Part shown: positions 13,837 to 14,117 of the stretch, one piece after another
How the letters are laid out: each line of letters starts with the position of its first letter
How positions within the stretch are numbered: position 1 is the stretch's first letter
Assembly (NCBI GenBank): GCA_018899795.1
Contig: JAHIHJ010000079.1
Location: 1-14,117 of the forward strand
Length of the DNA: 14,117 nucleotides
Direction: 5' to 3'
Source: Methanobacteriota archaeon
Lineage (GTDB): Archaea > Halobacteriota > Methanosarcinia > Methanosarcinales > Methanoperedenaceae
The notes under the pieces: model-generated
The model's database searches: none
Seen by the model: the letters and a program-made list of their open reading frames with translations, nothing else
Told to the model about the DNA's origin: nothing
Translations under genes and position numbers: made by a program

Positions 13837-14117
13837 CTACCCAACCCTAAAGGGCTTGGGCGTACCGCTGCATCGGCTCTCTATTGAAAGTCCTTGACGG
13901 TCGTTAATTCCCGTAGTTCCTACGGTACAGCTTGGTCTATTCTCTATCAGTATCGCAGATACATGATCTCTTCCCATGACAAGACCACATGAAGGACACC
14001 TGTGTATCCTCTCTGATAGTTTTTTTGGGACATGGAAACCACAAATACAAGTCTGAGATGTTCCTGCTGGATTAACGAACTCCACGAATTTACCAGCGTA
14101 TGCTGCTTTGTATTCCG
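13837..14117 (-). CDS. tnpB: TnpB (IS200/IS605 OrfB) RNA-guided nuclease, C-terminal part
   Basis: The last 93 codons of TnpB, the RNA-guided DNA nuclease related to Cas12, run off the right edge. Seen: the C-terminal zinc-finger region with PAGTSQTCICGF, then KKLSERIHRCPSCG, followed by GLVMGRDHVSAI, which holds the third RuvC acidic residue (the Asp of the RD pair). The first cysteine pair is spaced C-I-C, whereas CxxC is usual, and the DRD triplet usual before the RuvC Asp is GRD. Either may be lineage variation or early decay. The tail TVGTTGIND and beyond is typical of the family. The stop TAG lies inside the element end. The frame is open to the window edge, so the gene may be intact. 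Confidence 0.85.
   Translation of the reverse strand, partial: EYKAAYAGKFVEFVNPAGTSQTCICGFHVPKKLSERIHRCPSCGLVMGRDHVSAILIENRPSCTVGTTGINDRQGLSIESRCSGTPKPFRVG
13840..13860 (-). repeat. Bulged terminal hairpin of the IS element
   Basis: An imperfect palindrome: CCCAACCC and GGGCTTGGG flank TAAA. Arms of eight bases pair fully if one base (C on plus, G on minus) is bulged. It overlaps the last codons of tnpB. IS200/IS605 ends carry such bulged hairpins as the binding site of the TnpA transposase, and the same region forms part of the TnpB guide RNA. Confidence 0.65.

Larger units (their letters stand above)
13832..14117 (-). mobile_element. Right end of an IS200/IS605-type element (rest beyond the window)
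   Basis: The element consists of the tnpB 3' end plus a terminal hairpin. Only about 286 bases are inside the window, so a tnpA gene and the left end cannot be judged. The outer limit at about 13832 is my estimate: the minus strand reads TTCAC just after the hairpin and the tnpB stop, then turns strongly AT-rich. The element lies directly upstream of ribL in the same orientation. Confidence 0.6.

Noticed and set aside
1..14117. CRISPR array, toxin-antitoxin or defence locus
   Set aside because: No regularly spaced direct repeats and no recognisable cas, restriction or toxin genes; TnpB is the only RNA-guided component and belongs to a transposon.

Overview
The window looks like a chromosomal segment of a methane-metabolising euryarchaeon, most likely of the Methanosarcinales or their ANME-2 relatives (for example Methanoperedenaceae). 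The evidence is a block of methanogenesis marker genes with the methyl-coenzyme M reductase (MCR) component A2 ABC protein, an Alba chromatin protein, an archaeal RibL-type FAD synthetase, archaeal TATA boxes upstream of most genes, and a tRNA without an encoded CCA. The lineage assignment is inference; no rRNA is present.

Layout. (1) 1-4600, minus strand: a tightly coupled operon reading right to left, atwA (component A2), mmp3, mmp6, mmp5, mmp15 (cut by the left edge). Three of its four junctions overlap (TAATG, TAATG, ATGA). These are MCR activation or maturation genes. (2) 4601-7644, plus strand: a divergent promoter region, then prs (PRPP synthase) and a two-gene unit of a DUF166 protein and a malic enzyme. 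(3) 7645-8885: a strong promoter drives a decayed PAS/GAF sensor kinase that carries several deletion scars, followed by tRNA-Gly(GCC). (4) 8886-11606: a possible tiny membrane-type protein on the minus strand, then purH (with no ordinary start codon in its frame), alba and ribH on the plus strand. (5) 11607-12189: a 580-base gap holding two small minus-strand ORFs in one frame, the lower one cysteine-rich, below an AT-rich TATA-dense region. (6) 12190-13795: an aspartate-type aminotransferase converging on ribL. (7) 13796-14117: the right end of an IS200/IS605-type element, with the tnpB C-terminus and a bulged terminal hairpin, sitting directly upstream of ribL.

How the genes relate: the left operon serves MCR. 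Prs (PRPP), PurH (last two steps to IMP), RibH (lumazine for riboflavin/F420-type cofactors) and RibL (FAD) are nucleotide and flavin housekeeping genes but appear as separate transcription units. Malic enzyme and the aminotransferase act at the C4/C3 node. The most unusual points are the MCR-activation operon with unknown-function marker proteins, the purH start, the fossil sensor kinase, the unannotated small ORFs, and the TnpB element end whose guide-RNA region would run into the ribL leader.
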